This document shows positions 61,407 to 64,000 of a stretch of 64,000 nt of DNA, one piece after another. Below the pieces are notes generated by a model. That model had not been told where the DNA came from and ran no database searches. It saw only the letters and a list, made by a program, of their open reading frames with translations. The DNA is taken from positions 434,001 through 498,000 of the forward strand of contig NZ_VITI01000002.1 in NCBI RefSeq assembly GCF_007827795.1. Reading direction: 5' to 3'. The position numbers were made by a program, and so were the translations under genes. The DNA comes from Azospirillum brasilense (lineage in GTDB: Bacteria > Pseudomonadota > Alphaproteobacteria > Azospirillales > Azospirillaceae). Numbering within the stretch: the first letter of the stretch is position 1; the number at the start of each line of letters is the position of its first letter.

Positions 61407-62192
61407 TCAGCGGCCACCCACCAGCTGCACCACGCCCTTGCAGACGGTGGCGAACTCCTTGATGAGGTCGGTGATCTGGCGCGCGGTGTAGTCGGGCGGC
61501 ACGCGCATCGGCGGCCCGTCGCCGCCCTGCCCGGCCCAGGGGGCGAGCTTCCGGCGGTAAAAGTCCGGATCGGCGCGCAGCCCGTCCAGCGCCTTCGCCG
61601 CGGCGAGCTGGGCGGCGAGATCGCGGGCCAGCGCCGGGAACAGCTCGTTGTAGGTCTCCGGCGTCGGCTTGGCGCGCACCTTGGCGACTCCGGCGGCGGC
61701 GCGGGCGAGCGCGCCGTTGATGTTCGCCTCCCACCGCTTCTGCGCCCGCTCCGCCGACGCGGTGTCCTTCTCGGCCTGGGCGGCCTGCGCCTTGAAGCGA
61801 TCGGCGTCCGCGCCGATGTCCGCCTCCAGATCGGCGAGGTCCTTGGCGAGCGCCTTCATCGCCCGCTCGCAGGCCGCCGCTGCGGCCTTGTCGCCACGGC
61901 TGGCCACATCCTGATTCAGGGCCTCGTCCAACGCCTTTCCGAGCGCGGCCAGATAGGCCTTGCGCGCCTTCACGACGTCCTTTCCGGCGGCCACGAGATC
62001 CTTTGCGGCCTCGTCGCCGGCCGTGGCGGCGCGGTGGACGGCGTCGCCGGACTTCAGCGCCTTGACCAGCGCGGCGTCGCCGTTCAGCGCGGCGGCGACC
62101 GCCTTGGCATCCTTCGGCCGGTGCTTCGCCGTTGCAGCCTCGAAGCGCTTGCGTGTCGCGGTCCAGCGCTGCTCGTAGGGGACATGCGCCAT
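61407..62192 (-). CDS. Unknown Ala/Lys-rich helical protein, 261 aa
   Basis: I do not recognise this family. Residues about 45-180 are extremely Ala/Lys/Asp-rich and helical (KDVVKARKAYLAALGKALDE, LADLEADIGADADRFKAQAA), so a long coiled coil is likely. The C-terminal 40 residues (PPDYTARQITDLIKEFATVCKG) look globular. There is no signal peptide or membrane segment. It begins 21 bp after the ATP-grasp stop and is probably co-transcribed with it. Its N-terminus MAHVPYEQRWTATRKRFE is given by the only good ATG. Confidence 0.72.
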   Translation of the reverse strand: MAHVPYEQRWTATRKRFEAATAKHRPKDAKAVAAALNGDAALVKALKSGDAVHRAATAGDEAAKDLVAAGKDVVKARKAYLAALGKALDEALNQDVASRGDKAAAAACERAMKALAKDLADLEADIGADADRFKAQAAQAEKDTASAERAQKRWEANINGALARAAAGVAKVRAKPTPETYNELFPALARDLAAQLAAAKALDGLRADPDFYRRKLAPWAGQGGDGPPMRVPPDYTARQITDLIKEFATVCKGVVQLVGGR

Positions 62193-62213
62193 GGCGGCCC
62201 GCCCGTTCCGGTG

Positions 62214-63476
62214 CTACGCGACGGCCGGCTGGAGGCGATCCTCCAGGGAGCGGATGGCGGCCCAGTCGCGCTCGAACACAGCACGGTCCGGATGCGCCAG
62301 ATATATCTTCGCCAGCACCTGCGTCAGATCGAGCGTCGGCACCACCTCGTCCCCGAGCCGCGGCACCAGGGCGTAGCCACGCACGCTCGCCATCCCGTCC
62401 AGAATGGAGAGATCCGGCAGCGCCTCAACCCGGCCCGACACCAGAACCGGCAGATACAGCACCATCGCGTCGGCCAGGAACCGGTAATGGCCGTCGAGCA
62501 GCGGTCCGACCACCGCCGCCCCATCGAAGGCGTCGACCAGCAGATCCACCTGATCGTGCCCGGTGCCCGCCGCGATGGCGGTGGTGGAGCCGGCCGGCCC
62601 CATGGCGCGCGCCGCGATCTCCACCAGCGCCGGGCCGCGTGCGGTCATCCGCACCTCGGCGTGGCCGGCGCCGTCGGTGATCTCCAGCGCGTCGAGAACC
62701 CGGCGGATGTAGGCCATCAGCGCCTGCGCCACCGGCTCCTCCGGCGGCAGAAGCCGGTAGTAATCGTAGACGAAGGGCGACCCGTTCAGCGCCCGCTTGG
62801 CGGACAGCAGCACGTCGCAGACATAGTGGCGCCCGCCGCGGCTGACCGTATTGACGACATATTCAAGCCCGTCGAGGTAGGTCTGCACGAGCACCCGCTC
62901 GTTGGCCGAACCGCAGAAGTCGCGGCTGCCCAGGATGGCGTCCACGGCGGCGCGGAGTTGCGCCGGGGTGTCGCAGAAATAGACATGGTCGGTGGAAGCG
63001 CTGGCCATCGGCTTCGCCACCACCGGCCAGCCCGCCTGCGCCGCCCATTCCACCGCCTCGGCGGCGTCGGTCGCCATGGTCTGGCGGGCGGTCAGCAGGC
63101 CGGCGGCGGCCAGCCGCTCGATCATCATGAACTTGTTGCGGCGCGCGGCGGTCAGCTTCGGGCTGTTGCCCGGCGTGCCCAGGACGGCGCCCAGCGCATC
63201 GGTCAGTTCCACCGCGGACTCATTGCCCGGCAGGATGAAGGCCGGGGCCAGCGGGCGCAACCGCTCGGCCAGCGCGTCGAGATCGCCGCGGTCGCCGTCA
63301 AGGAGGATGTGCGCCGCGAAGTCGTCGGGCTGATAGCTGCGCAGCAGCGACGGGGCGAGGTCCGGGCGGCTCTGCACCGCGACCACGTCGTAGCCCCGCG
63401 CGCGCAGGCGCGGCGCCAGAAGGATGCCGGTGGAATAGGGATCGACGACAACCGCCGTCTTGCGGGGCGCGCTCAT
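62214..63476 (-). CDS. ATP-grasp ligase
   Basis: The 420-residue protein starts KTAVVVDPYSTGILLAPRLR, the pre-ATP-grasp fold seen in BacD-like amino-acid ligases and related carboxylate-amine ligases. The ATP-grasp part (about 120-310) has a candidate nucleotide Lys in GWPVVAKPMASASTDHV, Glu in VQTYLDGLEYVVNTV, and metal-site-type residues in AEVRMTARGPALVEIAARAMG. These enzymes join a carboxylate (acyl-phosphate) to an amine. Its ATG overlaps the stop of the GNAT-like gene by 4 bp. With GNAT and two unknown helical proteins it forms a cluster; a small peptide or amide product is my inference. Confidence 0.88.
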   Translation of the reverse strand: MSAPRKTAVVVDPYSTGILLAPRLRARGYDVVAVQSRPDLAPSLLRSYQPDDFAAHILLDGDRGDLDALAERLRPLAPAFILPGNESAVELTDALGAVLGTPGNSPKLTAARRNKFMMIERLAAAGLLTARQTMATDAAEAVEWAAQAGWPVVAKPMASASTDHVYFCDTPAQLRAAVDAILGSRDFCGSANERVLVQTYLDGLEYVVNTVSRGGRHYVCDVLLSAKRALNGSPFVYDYYRLLPPEEPVAQALMAYIRRVLDALEITDGAGHAEVRMTARGPALVEIAARAMGPAGSTTAIAAGTGHDQVDLLVDAFDGAAVVGPLLDGHYRFLADAMVLYLPVLVSGRVEALPDLSILDGMASVRGYALVPRLGDEVVPTLDLTQVLAKIYLAHPDRAVFERDWAAIRSLEDRLQPAVA

Positions 63477-64000
63477 GGCGTGGTCTCCATCACGGCGTCC
63501 TGAGGCACAGCCGGCACCGCCTCGACCGGGCGCGCGTAGGTGACCAGCGGCACGGGACCGTCCAGTTCCACCGAACGCCCGATCCAGCCGGCCTCGATCA
63601 CCGCCTTCTGCTCCTCCAGCTCCGGCACGGCGAAGACGCGCTCGCTGCCCGGCACCCAGGCGGGCGGCGCCGCCCCGAGGTCGCGGTGCAGCAGGTAGCG
63701 CAGCCGACCGCTGGCGTGCATGACCAGAACCCGGCGCACCAGGAAGCCGCCGGACAGCAGGTTCGACAGGCTGCGCGGGTTCGACAGGGCAACGCGCGAG
63801 AACAGATGCGGGCGCCCGGCCCCCAGGGCGTGGAGCGTGCGCAGCGTGACCAGCAGCCGTTGCAGCCCGTTGCCTCGGAAGTCCGGGTGGACCATGCAAC
63901 TCGCCATGTGGGCGGTGGCGGTAACGGCGGGCCGAGCGCCCGGCAGATCGTCCACGAAGGCCGGCATGCCGGGCAAGGGCAGACCCAGGATGGCGCAGCC
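63473..64000 (-). CDS. GNAT-like acetyltransferase (5' end beyond the window)
   Basis: The frame is open from the window edge to the stop at 63473 and gives at least 175 residues. It shows GCAILGLPLPG at the edge, then MASCMVHPDFRGNGLQRLLVTLRTL, the acetyl-CoA phosphate-loop helix of GNAT enzymes, and NPRSLSNLLSGGFLVRRVL. Because open frame continues past the TTG at 63976 with homologous-looking residues, the true start lies outside. It overlaps the ATP-grasp gene by 4 bp, so the two are coupled; it may acetylate the product or substrate of the ligase. Confidence 0.82.
   Translation of the reverse strand, partial: GCAILGLPLPGMPAFVDDLPGARPAVTATAHMASCMVHPDFRGNGLQRLLVTLRTLHALGAGRPHLFSRVALSNPRSLSNLLSGGFLVRRVLVMHASGRLRYLLHRDLGAAPPAWVPGSERVFAVPELEEQKAVIEAGWIGRSVELDGPVPLVTYARPVEAVPAVPQDAVMETTP

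Overview
The window is very GC-rich, gene-dense bacterial DNA with many ABC importers, many GntR/LacI regulators, Tat-type signal peptides and frequent 4-bp start/stop overlaps. The gene content (erpA-xthA, Entner-Doudoroff genes edd/gntK/gnd, a DUF2478-DUF364 fusion, DUF1244) points to an alphaproteobacterium of the Rhodospirillales, most like Azospirillum. That placement is inferred from protein character, not from a search. No phage, IS element, CRISPR array, rRNA or replication origin was seen.

Layout. 0-3 kb: tail of erpA, xthA, an unknown helical protein, tRNA-Ser(UGA) and a receiver-GGDEF diguanylate cyclase. 3-17.5 kb: one 13-gene leftward operon. It runs GntR-type regulator, Tat-exported LIV-type binding protein, LivHMGF, KRCGH-type isocitrate-lyase/PEP-mutase lyase, HyuB, HyuA, isochorismatase-fold protein without the usual Cys, FAD dehydrogenase, LeuC-like and LeuD-like hydro-lyase. 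It ends its regulator's upstream region in two palindromes lying on a predicted promoter. I read this as an uncharacterised uptake-plus-catabolism system for a cyclic imide/lactam or alkyl-dicarboxylate. 17.7-24.5 kb: dcd, a UDG-like protein, a TauE-type permease, an SDR, then TusA-like, DUF2478-DUF364 and DUF1244 proteins facing moeA.

24.5-31 kb: polar amino-acid-type ABC importer followed by a D-2-hydroxyacid dehydrogenase, a LacI regulator and a 2-keto-4-pentenoate-hydratase-type enzyme, with a perfect 18-bp palindrome upstream. 31-36 kb: gluconate/Entner-Doudoroff and pentose-phosphate genes (edd, gntK, LacI-type gluconate repressor, gnd) with two repressor boxes. 36-40 kb: enoyl-CoA hydratase, thioesterase, a protease-dead HtrA-like PDZ protein, a BON-LysM protein and an unknown protein with an RGS-like C-terminus. 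40-46 kb: YehZYXW-type osmoprotectant importer, ferrochelatase and an FCD-type GntR regulator. 46-52.2 kb: rightward operon of a polyamine-type importer, an Asp/Glu-hydantoin racemase and a GNAT enzyme, with matching operators.

52.2-60 kb: RcnB-like periplasmic protein, TPR-O-GlcNAc-transferase (SPINDLY) protein, a small Cys-rich protein, a receiver-MarR fusion with its own palindrome, and a hybrid 7TM histidine kinase with an OmpR-type regulator. 60.4-64 kb: leftward cluster of a GNAT-like protein (cut by the window edge), an ATP-grasp ligase and two unknown helical proteins. GC-rich palindromic repeats sit in several gaps. In three of the four complete ABC operons a hairpin directly follows the binding-protein gene.
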